Counted from the stretch's first letter, positions 1-5,332 are shown. The stretch is DNA of 5,332 nucleotides from Deltaproteobacteria bacterium (GCA_031253875.1 JAIRVN010000217.1:1-5332), one strand, 5' to 3'. Notes: a model not told the origin generated them from the letters alone. Numbers and translations are program-made.

Positions 1-1
1 G

Positions 2-172
2 GTCAGCCGCGTGTGCCCGCACTGCCTGCGCATCATTCCCTGGCAAGCCAGCATATGCGCGTACTGCCGCCAAGCTGTGGGCGAACCCGTGGGAACGCCC
101 TGCGCGTATTGCGGCAGCATGGTCTGGGATCATGAACGGCTTTGTCCCAAATGCGGCAAGCCCCGGGGCTAA
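2..172 (+). CDS. C-terminal part of a double zinc-ribbon protein (5' end outside window)
   Basis: The frame is open from the left edge and ends at TAA 170-172, giving 56 visible residues. It contains four CxxC pairs: CPHC, CAYC, CAYC and CPKC. They form two copies of the pattern CxxC-x10-CxxC, the layout of tandem rubredoxin-like zinc ribbons, where each set of four cysteines binds one structural Zn2+. The tail is short and basic (GKPRG), so the ribbons end the protein. Such modules usually mediate protein or nucleic-acid contacts or simply stabilise a terminus. The rest of the protein lies outside the window, so no function is assigned. It converges on the HAD hydrolase gene with a gap of about 56 bases. 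The regular cysteine spacing makes this frame convincing despite its shortness. Confidence 0.72.
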   Translation, partial: VSRVCPHCLRIIPWQASICAYCRQAVGEPVGTPCAYCGSMVWDHERLCPKCGKPRG

Positions 173-228
173 GCCGCAGCCGCACACATATCGCGCGCCT
201 TGGATCTGCTCCGCAAACCGCGCGCACA

Positions 229-876
229 CTAGCTACCGCCGGTATACTGCGCTTCGAGCCACGCGCTTAGACCCGTCAGATCCTCGCCCCAAGGGAAACT
301 GCCGCCCCGCAGCTCGCCTCCGCGCCCGTAGAAAAGCGTGCCCACGAACGTAGCCGCATCCAGATCCGTCACACTATCCCCTATCATGACCGCTGTTGCG
401 GGATCTGCCCCGGCCTGCTCGAGTATGCCGCGCAGCAACTCGGCTTTGGCGGGCGGCGAACCGTATATACCGGCAAAATAGTGATCAAGACCGCGCCCTT
501 GCAGGATAACATGCAACTCCTCATGCGGCGCGCCGGAGCAAATGTACATAGGCACACGGCCTTGCCAATGCTTGAGGACAGCTTCAACACCTGGCACCAG
601 ATCGCAACGGCAGACCTCTTCAAAAGCTATTTCGGCAAATTTGCGGCCAAGGTCCGCAAGTTCTTTCTGCGTAATCTCGCGTCCCAGGACTTCACGGTAC
701 AGCCACTCGAACTTCTTATAGCGGCTTACGCCTCCATGCGCCTTGTGGTACATGACCAGCCTGTCCGCAGCCTCAGCGCCGAACGGTTCGGCTATACGGG
801 CAAACGCGCGCGTTTTTACGGGCACGCTTTCCAAAATGACGCCGTCACAATCAAAGATTATGCAGGAAAGAGCCAT
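229..876 (-). CDS. HAD-superfamily hydrolase, phosphatase-like (phosphoglycolate-phosphatase type)
   Basis: This 215-residue protein shows all four HAD motifs. Motif I is FDCDGV near residues 8-13, with nucleophile D9 and acid/base D11. Motif II is the serine of YICSGAP (S114). Motif III is K144 in PPAKAELL. Motif IV is GDSVTD (D167, D171), which binds Mg2+. The roughly 85 residues between motifs I and II fit a helical C1 cap, as in phosphoglycolate phosphatase and beta-phosphoglucomutase relatives. A phosphomonoester hydrolase is therefore likely; the substrate is unknown. Two starts are possible. ATG 876 has a GGAG five bases upstream and places motif I at residue 8, as is usual. GTG 912 overlaps the upstream stop (GTGA) but has no clear ribosome-binding site and would add 12 residues. 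I prefer ATG 876. The gene follows the 2-hydroxyacid dehydrogenase closely, so the two are probably one operon. Confidence 0.9.
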   Translation of the reverse strand: MALSCIIFDCDGVILESVPVKTRAFARIAEPFGAEAADRLVMYHKAHGGVSRYKKFEWLYREVLGREITQKELADLGRKFAEIAFEEVCRCDLVPGVEAVLKHWQGRVPMYICSGAPHEELHVILQGRGLDHYFAGIYGSPPAKAELLRGILEQAGADPATAVMIGDSVTDLDAATFVGTLFYGRGGELRGGSFPWGEDLTGLSAWLEAQYTGGS

Positions 877-881
877 GCGTG

Positions 882-885
882 CTCC
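882..885 (-). promoter_or_regulatory. Ribosome binding site deciding the HAD hydrolase start
   Basis: On the minus strand GGAG lies five bases upstream of ATG 876. No comparable Shine-Dalgarno sequence precedes the alternative GTG at 912, so this site favours the shorter product. Confidence 0.55.
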
Positions 886-908
886 AACGCTGGAGTGTTG
901 CCTTACGA

Positions 909-1814
909 TCACGCCCCGAGCGCGTCCAGCAGGTTTTTGACCGTATCAACTTCCTGGCGGATGCGTGACTCCTGGGCATACGAACCGATATGCGGGGTAA
1001 GGATGACGTTCTCAAACCCCACAAGCGGGCCGGTATAGGGTTCCCGCGCAAAGACATCAAGCGCGGCGCCGGCAAGATGGCCGTCTTGCAGGAGGCGGCA
1101 AAGCGCCTCCTCGTCAACCAGTCCGCCACGCGCCGCATTGATGAGCCAGGAGCCCGGCCGCATGCGCGCCAGGCGTTCGGCATGCATAAGCGGCGTACCG
1201 TCCTTCGGTGGGGAGCAGTGCAGGCTGATGAGCTGCGCCCAGGCGCACAAAGCATCAAGCTCCATCTGCTGGTACACGTTGTCGCCGGTGAAGGGATCGG
1301 CAAAGGCGATCTGGGCGCCGCAGGCGGCAAAAAGGTCGGCGGCGGCGCGCCCTATGCGCCCAAAGCCCACGATGCCGACTCGTTTCCCCGCCAAAAGAAA
1401 GCCCATGCGTTTTTTCCAGGCGCCGGCGCGCAGTTCGCGATCCATGCGCGTGACGCCTCGCAGTAAATCCAGAGCGTACGCCAGAGTCAGCTCGGCCACG
1501 GCCTGGGTCGGGCCATCGGGCGTATTGCGCACGGCAATGCCTTTTTCTTCGGCCGCCGCAAGATCCACGCTGTCCATGCCGGTACCGCAACGGGAAATAA
1601 CCCGCAAATCCGGGCAGGCGTCCAACACGCGGCGGCTGAGTTTTTCCGTGCCCGCCGCCACGCCAATGCAGCCCCGCAAAATATCTATGGCTTCGTCTTC
1701 CGTCAGGGCGCGGCCCGTCTCGTTCAGCACATAACTCATGCCGCACCGACGCAGCAGTTCAAGCGGTTCGTCGCTATAGCGCGCAAAACTGGATGTGGTG
1801 ATGGCTACTTTCAT
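909..1814 (-). CDS. D-isomer-specific 2-hydroxyacid dehydrogenase (phosphoglycerate-dehydrogenase-like)
   Basis: This 301-residue NAD-dependent oxidoreductase belongs to the D-2-hydroxyacid dehydrogenase family. The nucleotide-binding Rossmann segment has GFGRIG at residues 150-155, followed by an acidic residue in ADPF (D173), which favours NAD(H) over NADP(H). The catalytic residues of the family are present: R229 in NAARGG, E258 in AREP and H275 in TPHIGS. The length fits the two-domain core; there is no C-terminal ACT domain of the kind found in long SerA enzymes. It could be a 3-phosphoglycerate dehydrogenase, a glyoxylate/hydroxypyruvate reductase or an enzyme for another hydroxy-acid; the sequence does not decide. 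ATG 1814 is chosen because GGAG lies six bases upstream and the typical beta strand (MKVAITTS) begins there. An in-frame start at 1871 would add 19 unlikely residues. The stop overlaps the alternative GTG of the HAD gene. Confidence 0.92.
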   Translation of the reverse strand: MKVAITTSSFARYSDEPLELLRRCGMSYVLNETGRALTEDEAIDILRGCIGVAAGTEKLSRRVLDACPDLRVISRCGTGMDSVDLAAAEEKGIAVRNTPDGPTQAVAELTLAYALDLLRGVTRMDRELRAGAWKKRMGFLLAGKRVGIVGFGRIGRAAADLFAACGAQIAFADPFTGDNVYQQMELDALCAWAQLISLHCSPPKDGTPLMHAERLARMRPGSWLINAARGGLVDEEALCRLLQDGHLAGAALDVFAREPYTGPLVGFENVILTPHIGSYAQESRIRQEVDTVKNLLDALGA

Positions 1815-1820
1815 GCCGGC

Positions 1821-1824
1821 CTCC
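1821..1824 (-). promoter_or_regulatory. Ribosome binding site of the 2-hydroxyacid dehydrogenase gene
   Basis: On the minus strand GGAG lies six bases before ATG 1814. It supports this start over the in-frame upstream GTG at 1871. Confidence 0.6.
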
Positions 1825-1892
1825 GCGTTGCAGTGGCCACCGTCCTGCACATCTCGGATAAAGTCAATCACGTTTTTTACGCATTCTTGCTC

Positions 1893-1921
1893 TTGTTTCA
1901 GACTGCCTTTTCTGCTAGTTT
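1893..1921 (+). promoter_or_regulatory. Candidate sigma-70-type promoter for dnaA
   Basis: TTGTTT (1893-1898) and TAGTTT (1916-1921) are separated by exactly 17 bases, and a TGC extended -10 element lies just before the second. Each hexamer matches only three positions of the consensus, so this is weak. It is the best spacing I see between the divergent starts and would leave a leader of about 60 bases. Confidence 0.22.
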
Positions 1922-2030
1922 CAACAGCTCTTCGCCAAGCTTGCCTTCAGGCGACGGGGGCAGGTCAAACAGGAAAGGATGTTCAGGCGTGTTGAAAAAT
2001 ATGCCCGCCAAGGACGCCCCGCGCGTCCGC
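1898..2030 (-). pseudogene. Possible orphaned 3' end of a minus-strand gene (right boundary approximate)
   Basis: On the minus strand an open frame ends at TGA 1900-1898. Its last 30 or so residues look like a genuine protein C-terminus: NTPEHPFLFDLPP, then SPEGKLGEELLKLAEKAV, a proline-rich turn followed by an amphipathic charged helix. The frame stays open to 2146, but beyond about 2030-2065 it only mirrors the conserved AAA+ start of dnaA, so it has no room for a 5' part. The stop is 83 bases upstream of the dehydrogenase start, a plausible operon spacing. My reading is that this is the tail of a former upstream gene of that operon, cut off by a rearrangement that placed dnaA here. I do not recognise the family. 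The alternative is that the coding look is chance. Confidence 0.3.
1971..1978 (+). promoter_or_regulatory. Shine-Dalgarno AGGAAAGG deciding the dnaA start
   Basis: AGGAAAGG is the strongest ribosome-binding sequence in the region. It lies 10 bases before GTG 1989, 13 before TTG 1992 and 22 before ATG 2001. The GTG therefore fits best. No start upstream, including in-frame GTG 1833, has such a site. Confidence 0.5.
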
Positions 2031-3041
2031 TTTACCCAGCGAGACGGTGTGCTGACACACACACCTTTTGGAGAACATTTTACGCTGGAAAATTTTTTCA
2101 TCAACAAAAAAAATGTTTCTCCGTTAGCCGCTGCTCGTGAAGTCACAAAACCGCAGCAGAAACAAAGCTGTAATCCTCTCGTGTATTACGGAAAAAGCGG
2201 CAGCGGAAAAACACATCTTCTCCGAGCCATTGCCAACGAACTTGCATGTTTTTATGAATATCGTGCCGTTTTCTATGGAAGTATAGAAACACTCCTTCAA
2301 GACGCACGCGTTTTCGGCGCTAACGGATATCAAGCATATTGTGTTGATGATATGCACCTTTTTGCTAACCACATCCCCTTGCAGGAAACATTCAATACGT
2401 TCCTGGATGCCTGCCTGTGCAAGAAAAAACAACTTGTATGCGCCTGTTCCGATACCTTCTACAAAGGACTGCCCGAAAGCCTGCGTGCGCGTCTGAAACA
2501 AGGGTGTTGTGTGCAGCTAAAAAATCCGGACATAGATGTGCGGATGCGTTTCGCCCAAACGCAATGCCTGTTGCATGATTTCACCATTGCAAAGGAACAC
2601 GTGCTGTTGCTGGCGCAACGTTGCGAACATCTGCGCTATCTTGCCAGCGTGTTGCTGAATATTGCCGCCTACAAAAAACGCACGCAGCGAGAAATAACAA
2701 AGCAGGATGTTGAAAAAATTCTTCGAAGCACCGGTGAGCAAAAACCCATGACGCCCCAGGACATCATCTGCCGGGTTGCGGAATACTTTTCCCTCCCTCC
2801 TGAAGAAATCACGGGCAGCAGGCAAGAACACGCTCTGGTCTTTGCCCGCCAAACAGCCATGTATCTCTGCCGGGAAATTCTCGGCGCCTCGTACCCCGTG
2901 CTCGGACAAATCTTTGGTGGAAAGAATCATAGTACAGTTATATATAGTATTAAAAAAATTAAAAAATATATCATTGCGCACAAAAATGAGCACACAGAAA
3001 TAACAAAACTGAAAAAAATATGCATCCCACAAAACGACTAG
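1989..3041 (+). CDS. dnaA: Compact, divergent DnaA: AAA+ core plus DNA-binding domain, lacking domain I
   Basis: This is a replication-initiator family protein of about 350 residues (numbered here from GTG 1989); typical DnaA has about 450. Visible features are Walker A GKSGSGKT (68-75) after NPLVYYG, Walker B CVDDMH (D120, D121), sensor I around CACSD (151-155), an arginine finger at R168 (LRARL), and sensor II R216 (LRYLASVL). Domain IV runs from about 254 to 330, with the helix-turn-helix signature FGGKNHSTV (309-317). Only about 30 residues precede the AAA+ fold, so the DnaB-binding domain I and the linker are missing, and no other frame upstream encodes them. The segment before Walker B is about 10 residues shorter than in E. 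coli. Cysteines are frequent. The 3' end is very A+T-rich. Position and order before dnaN and gyrB support dnaA identity; whether it still initiates replication is open. ATG 2001 is an alternative start. Confidence 0.88.
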   Translation: MLKNMPAKDAPRVRFTQRDGVLTHTPFGEHFTLENFFINKKNVSPLAAAREVTKPQQKQSCNPLVYYGKSGSGKTHLLRAIANELACFYEYRAVFYGSIETLLQDARVFGANGYQAYCVDDMHLFANHIPLQETFNTFLDACLCKKKQLVCACSDTFYKGLPESLRARLKQGCCVQLKNPDIDVRMRFAQTQCLLHDFTIAKEHVLLLAQRCEHLRYLASVLLNIAAYKKRTQREITKQDVEKILRSTGEQKPMTPQDIICRVAEYFSLPPEEITGSRQEHALVFARQTAMYLCREILGASYPVLGQIFGGKNHSTVIYSIKKIKKYIIAHKNEHTEITKLKKICIPQND

Positions 3042-3085
3042 GCTCGCTGCTACCGTTTTCACATGAAACAAACTTGGGGCGTATC

Positions 3086-3111
3086 CGTAATGTTGCCGAA
3101 AAAACATTGCG
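3086..3111 (+). terminator. Hairpin after dnaA, possible attenuator or weak terminator
   Basis: CGTAATGTT pairs with AACATTGCG across an 8-base loop, a 9-bp stem with one G-U pair. Only three T residues follow, and most pairs are A-T, so a strong intrinsic terminator is unlikely. It may reduce read-through from dnaA into dnaN. Confidence 0.3.
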
Positions 3112-3152
3112 TTTAACTATCTTATAGAGGAAAGGAACAAAGTTTCTCCCCC

Positions 3153-3158
3153 TATAAT
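3153..3158 (+). promoter_or_regulatory. Perfect -10 element TATAAT upstream of dnaN
   Basis: TATAAT matches the sigma-70 -10 consensus fully. The -35 position (about 3130-3135) reads GAAAGG and does not match, and no TGn extension is present. If used, transcription would start near 3165 and leave a leader of only about 10 bases, just enough for the AAGGA at 3166-3170, six bases before ATG 3177. Confidence 0.3.
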
Positions 3159-3176
3159 ATTTAACAAGGAAATCAT

Positions 3177-4331
3177 ATGAAACTTACTATTGTAAAAGAG
3201 CACATTATTGAAGGATTGCAAAAAGCTGCCAGCATCATTCCAGCCAGGTCGGGAGCGGCGTATTTGCGCTCCCTTTGGCTTAAAGCCGAAGGAGAAATGT
3301 TGACGGTGATGTCCACGGACGCAAATATTGAGTTTGCCGGGCAATACGCTGCCTCGGTCGGTCAGGAAGGCTTGGTCGGCGTGCAGGGACGGGCTTTTGT
3401 GGATCTCGTGCGACAACTGCCGGGCGGGGAGATTACGCTGACTCTTGACGATCAGTCCGGCAGTCTTCGTATTGAACAGGGCAGGCGCAAGTATAAACTT
3501 CCTGTCAATGATTCCACATGGTTTCAGACATTTTCCGAATTTCCTTCGCAAAATGCCGTCAACTGGTCTGCGGATTTTTTCCAGGAAATTCTTGAGCGCG
3601 TCAGTTTTTGCATCAGCGACGATGACAATACCGACGCCATCGGTTGCCTGTATATAAAAAGTATAGGCAACGGACGTATTGAAAGCTGCGGACTGAATGG
3701 TCATCAATTTGCGCTGGCGGCTTTCACCCATGATGATTTGGCCGCCATGCTGCCCCCCGAAGGTATTCTTATCCAGAAAAAATATGTGCAGGAAATGAAA
3801 AGATGGCTTGGCGGTCTTGAAGAAATCGAGTTGAACATCAGCGAAAAACGTTTGTATTTACGTGCCGGCGACGGCAGGGAAATGTTCAGCTTGCCCCGCA
3901 GTACGTATAATTATCCAGACTATATGAGCTTTGTTTCGAAACTTTCCGCGGAAAGCATCAGCCAGCTTGATCTGGATCGCAAGGAGTGCATGGAGGCTCT
4001 GGGGCGGCTTGCTATATTCGCAACAGATAATGATCGCTGTACCTATCTTGATCTTGCCGAAACCGAACTGACGCTGACGGCGCAAGGCCAGAATGTGGGG
4101 TCCGCTGATGAAAGCCTGGAAGTGAGCTATCAGGGCGACATCGCAAAAATAGCTTTTCCAACTCGGAATCTGATGGACGTGCTTGGACATTTTGTTTCCG
4201 CACGGGTGAAATTGCGCTTTACCGCTGTGGAGGGGCCCTGCGGCATCAACGGCCAGGACGATCCGGATTATACCGTTATCATTATGCCCATGAAAATAAC
4301 AGATACCACCTATTACGAGGAAGACGCCTGA
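3177..4331 (+). CDS. dnaN: DNA polymerase III beta subunit (sliding clamp)
   Basis: This 384-residue protein is the ring-shaped clamp that dimerises around DNA and tethers polymerase III and other replication and repair factors. It begins MKLTIVKEHIIEGLQ, the usual start of clamp domain 1, and contains family landmarks: the RGAAYLRSL-like segment near residue 27, FPSQN in domain 1, SFCISDDDNTDA near 140, and a LNGHQFALA segment corresponding to the TDGHRLA region of other clamps. Three clamp domains of about 125 residues fit the length. The conserved C-terminal MPMKI strand is at 370-374 and is followed by ten extra residues rich in acidic and aromatic side chains. AAGGA lies six bases before ATG 3177. 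gyrB follows 72 bases later with no recF between. The family call is firm; E. coli clamp is 366 residues. Confidence 0.96.
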   Translation: MKLTIVKEHIIEGLQKAASIIPARSGAAYLRSLWLKAEGEMLTVMSTDANIEFAGQYAASVGQEGLVGVQGRAFVDLVRQLPGGEITLTLDDQSGSLRIEQGRRKYKLPVNDSTWFQTFSEFPSQNAVNWSADFFQEILERVSFCISDDDNTDAIGCLYIKSIGNGRIESCGLNGHQFALAAFTHDDLAAMLPPEGILIQKKYVQEMKRWLGGLEEIELNISEKRLYLRAGDGREMFSLPRSTYNYPDYMSFVSKLSAESISQLDLDRKECMEALGRLAIFATDNDRCTYLDLAETELTLTAQGQNVGSADESLEVSYQGDIAKIAFPTRNLMDVLGHFVSARVKLRFTAVEGPCGINGQDDPDYTVIIMPMKITDTTYYEEDA

Positions 4332-4367
4332 TAGGGGAGAAACTCTTCGATTGCGGCTGAAAAACAC

Positions 4368-4380
4368 GGCGCCATGCGCC
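4368..4380 (+). other. Short G+C hairpin in the dnaN-gyrB gap
   Basis: GGCGC and GCGCC flank a CAT loop, a perfect 5-bp stem. It encloses an in-frame ATG at 4374 that could otherwise serve as a gyrB start, which argues against that start. No T-run follows, so it is not a terminator. Confidence 0.25.
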
Positions 4381-4403
4381 AAACACAAATCGAGATCATC
4401 ATA

Positions 4404-5332
4404 ATGTCGGATACGTTGATGGAAGAAATTCCCACACCCGGTTACGACGCCTCCTCCATTACCGTGCTGGAAGGCCTGGCTGCTGTACGGAAGCGTCCAG
4501 CCATGTATATCGGTTCTACTGACGCACGCGGCTTGCACCATCTCGTATATGAGGTGGTGGACAACTCCATTGACGAGGCCATGGCCGGTTTCTGCACGCG
4601 CATCGAGGTCGTTTTACATCTTGATAACAGCGTCACTGTGCGCGACAACGGACGCGGGATTCCTGTGGATATTCATCCCAGGGAAGGAGTGCCCGCCGTG
4701 CAGATTGTCATGACCAAGCTGCACGCCGGCGGCAAGTTCGACAACAATGCCTATAAGGTTTCCGGCGGTTTGCATGGAGTGGGCGTGTCCTGCGTGAACG
4801 CGCTTTCGGAAAAGCTGACGGTCAGCGTGCGCCGCGACGGCAAACGCTATCGCCAGACGTATGTCCGGGGCGTGCCGCAGGACGAAGTGACAGTGGTCGG
4901 CGAAATTGAACCGGATAACCACGGGACTTCCGTCCGTTTCAAACCAGATGAGGAAATATTTGAAACTACAGAATTTTCCTTCGAAACGCTGAAAAAACGC
5001 TTTGAAGAACTGGCCTACCTGAACAAAGGCCTGGAAATTCTCTGCGTGGATGAACGCCTTGATGAAAAGCATCTGTTCCGGGCTGACGGCGGCATCACGC
5101 AGTTCGTAAGAGACTTGAATTCCGGCGAAGGCGGCGTCCATCCCGTCATCGCCGCCGAAGGCCGGATCGAAAACGTGATCGTGGACTTTGCCCTGCAGTA
5201 TAACGCCGGATACAAGGAAAACGTGCTCACCTTCGCCAATAACATCCGTACCAAGGAAGGCGGTACGCATCTGGTGGGCTTTCGTACGGCCCTCACCCGC
5301 GCCATCAACGGCTATATAAAATCTCAGGCGGA
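4404..5332 (+). CDS. gyrB: DNA gyrase subunit B, N-terminal part (3' end outside window)
   Basis: The frame is open from ATG 4404 to the right edge, 309 residues. GyrB is the ATPase half of the A2B2 type II topoisomerase that introduces negative supercoils. The GHKL ATPase fold is complete: the signature VRKRPAMYIGST (28-39), the EVVDNSIDE box with general base E50 and Mg2+-binding N54, RDNGRGIP (80-87) with D81, the ATP lid GGLHGVG (121-127), and GTSVRFKPD (174-182). The transducer domain begins after about residue 225 and includes FANNIRTKEGGTHLVGF (277-293). The toprim and C-terminal parts are missing because the window ends. The ribosome-binding site is weak (GAG 4392-4394). In-frame ATG 4374 and ATG 4419 are alternatives. 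Position after dnaN suggests co-transcription. gyrA is expected next in Desulfovibrio but cannot be seen here. Confidence 0.96.
   Translation, partial: MSDTLMEEIPTPGYDASSITVLEGLAAVRKRPAMYIGSTDARGLHHLVYEVVDNSIDEAMAGFCTRIEVVLHLDNSVTVRDNGRGIPVDIHPREGVPAVQIVMTKLHAGGKFDNNAYKVSGGLHGVGVSCVNALSEKLTVSVRRDGKRYRQTYVRGVPQDEVTVVGEIEPDNHGTSVRFKPDEEIFETTEFSFETLKKRFEELAYLNKGLEILCVDERLDEKHLFRADGGITQFVRDLNSGEGGVHPVIAAEGRIENVIVDFALQYNAGYKENVLTFANNIRTKEGGTHLVGFRTALTRAINGYIKSQA

Larger units (their letters stand above)
3042..3176 (+). other. dnaA-dnaN intergenic region without DnaA boxes
   Basis: The 135 bases are A+T-rich near dnaN and hold a hairpin, a perfect TATAAT and the dnaN ribosome-binding site. Scanning by eye I find no TTATNCACA match on either strand, so this does not look like an origin. 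Confidence 0.5.

Noticed and set aside
193..225. GCGCGC inverted repeat between the convergent genes as a bidirectional terminator
   Set aside because: The stem is only 6 bp with a 21-base loop and no T-run on either side; alternating GC sequence pairs with itself by chance.
990..1734. Two overlapping plus-strand frames opposite the dehydrogenase
   Set aside because: They are antisense to the Rossmann domain and catalytic residues and show no recognisable motifs; open only because of high G+C.
1833..1988. In-frame GTG at 1833 extending DnaA by 52 residues
   Set aside because: The extension (hydrophobic VFYAFLLLFQ, then serine-rich) resembles a signal peptide, which makes no sense for a cytoplasmic AAA+ protein. 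It has no ribosome-binding site and does not resemble domain I.
2517..3107. Minus-strand open frame opposite the 3' half of dnaA
   Set aside because: The plus strand encodes the conserved sensor II and domain IV of DnaA; the phenylalanine-rich antisense protein mirrors lysine codons.
3858..4541. Long minus-strand open frame across dnaN and the start of gyrB
   Set aside because: It spans two conserved plus-strand genes and their gap and has low-complexity, His/Gly-rich antisense character.
4664..4672. TGTGGATAT, one mismatch from a DnaA box
   Set aside because: It is single, lies in the conserved GyrB coding stretch IPVDIH, and has no companion boxes.
4614..5270. Long open frame on the minus strand opposite gyrB (about 218 codons)
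   Set aside because: The plus strand here encodes unmistakable GyrB; the minus frame shows no family features and is an antisense shadow.
1..5332. tRNA, rRNA, CRISPR array, insertion sequence or riboswitch
   Set aside because: No direct-repeat array, transposase motif, terminal inverted repeats or cloverleaf was seen; nearly all of the window is accounted for by coding sequence.

Overview
The window suggests a member of the Desulfovibrionaceae (Desulfovibrio and relatives). The reasons are the order dnaA-dnaN-gyrB on one strand with no recF between dnaN and gyrB (the arrangement I know from Desulfovibrio vulgaris), fairly high G+C outside dnaA, and the style of the DnaN and GyrB proteins. 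This is inference from gene order and protein appearance; no search was run.

Layout: (1) At 2-172 (+) is the 3' end of a gene whose visible part is two tandem zinc ribbons. (2) At 229-1814 (-) is a convergent two-gene unit: a D-isomer-specific 2-hydroxyacid dehydrogenase followed by a HAD-superfamily phosphatase-like hydrolase. (3) Between it and dnaA (about 1815-1988) there is no recognisable oriC. This stretch contains what looks like the orphaned 3' end of another minus-strand gene (ending at 1898). (4) From 1989 to the right edge lie dnaA, dnaN and the 5' part of gyrB, all on the plus strand.

The dnaN and gyrB products look ordinary: the replication sliding clamp and the ATPase subunit of DNA gyrase. 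The dnaA product does not. It has a clear AAA+ core (Walker A, Walker B, sensor I, arginine finger, sensor II) and a clear C-terminal DNA-binding domain. It has no DnaB-recruiting domain I, almost no linker, an apparently shortened initiator-specific motif, an altered basic loop in domain IV, and many cysteines. The gene is also visibly richer in A+T than its neighbours. With the gene remnant just upstream and the lack of DnaA boxes on either side, this suggests that the dnaA locus has been remodelled or its 5' part lost. The protein may be a compact, divergent initiator or a DnaA-like regulator, with a full-length dnaA and the true origin elsewhere. This is the most interesting part of the window.

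The dehydrogenase/HAD pair appears translationally linked and probably acts in one small pathway, perhaps oxidising a hydroxy-acid and dephosphorylating a product. The substrates cannot be read from the sequence.
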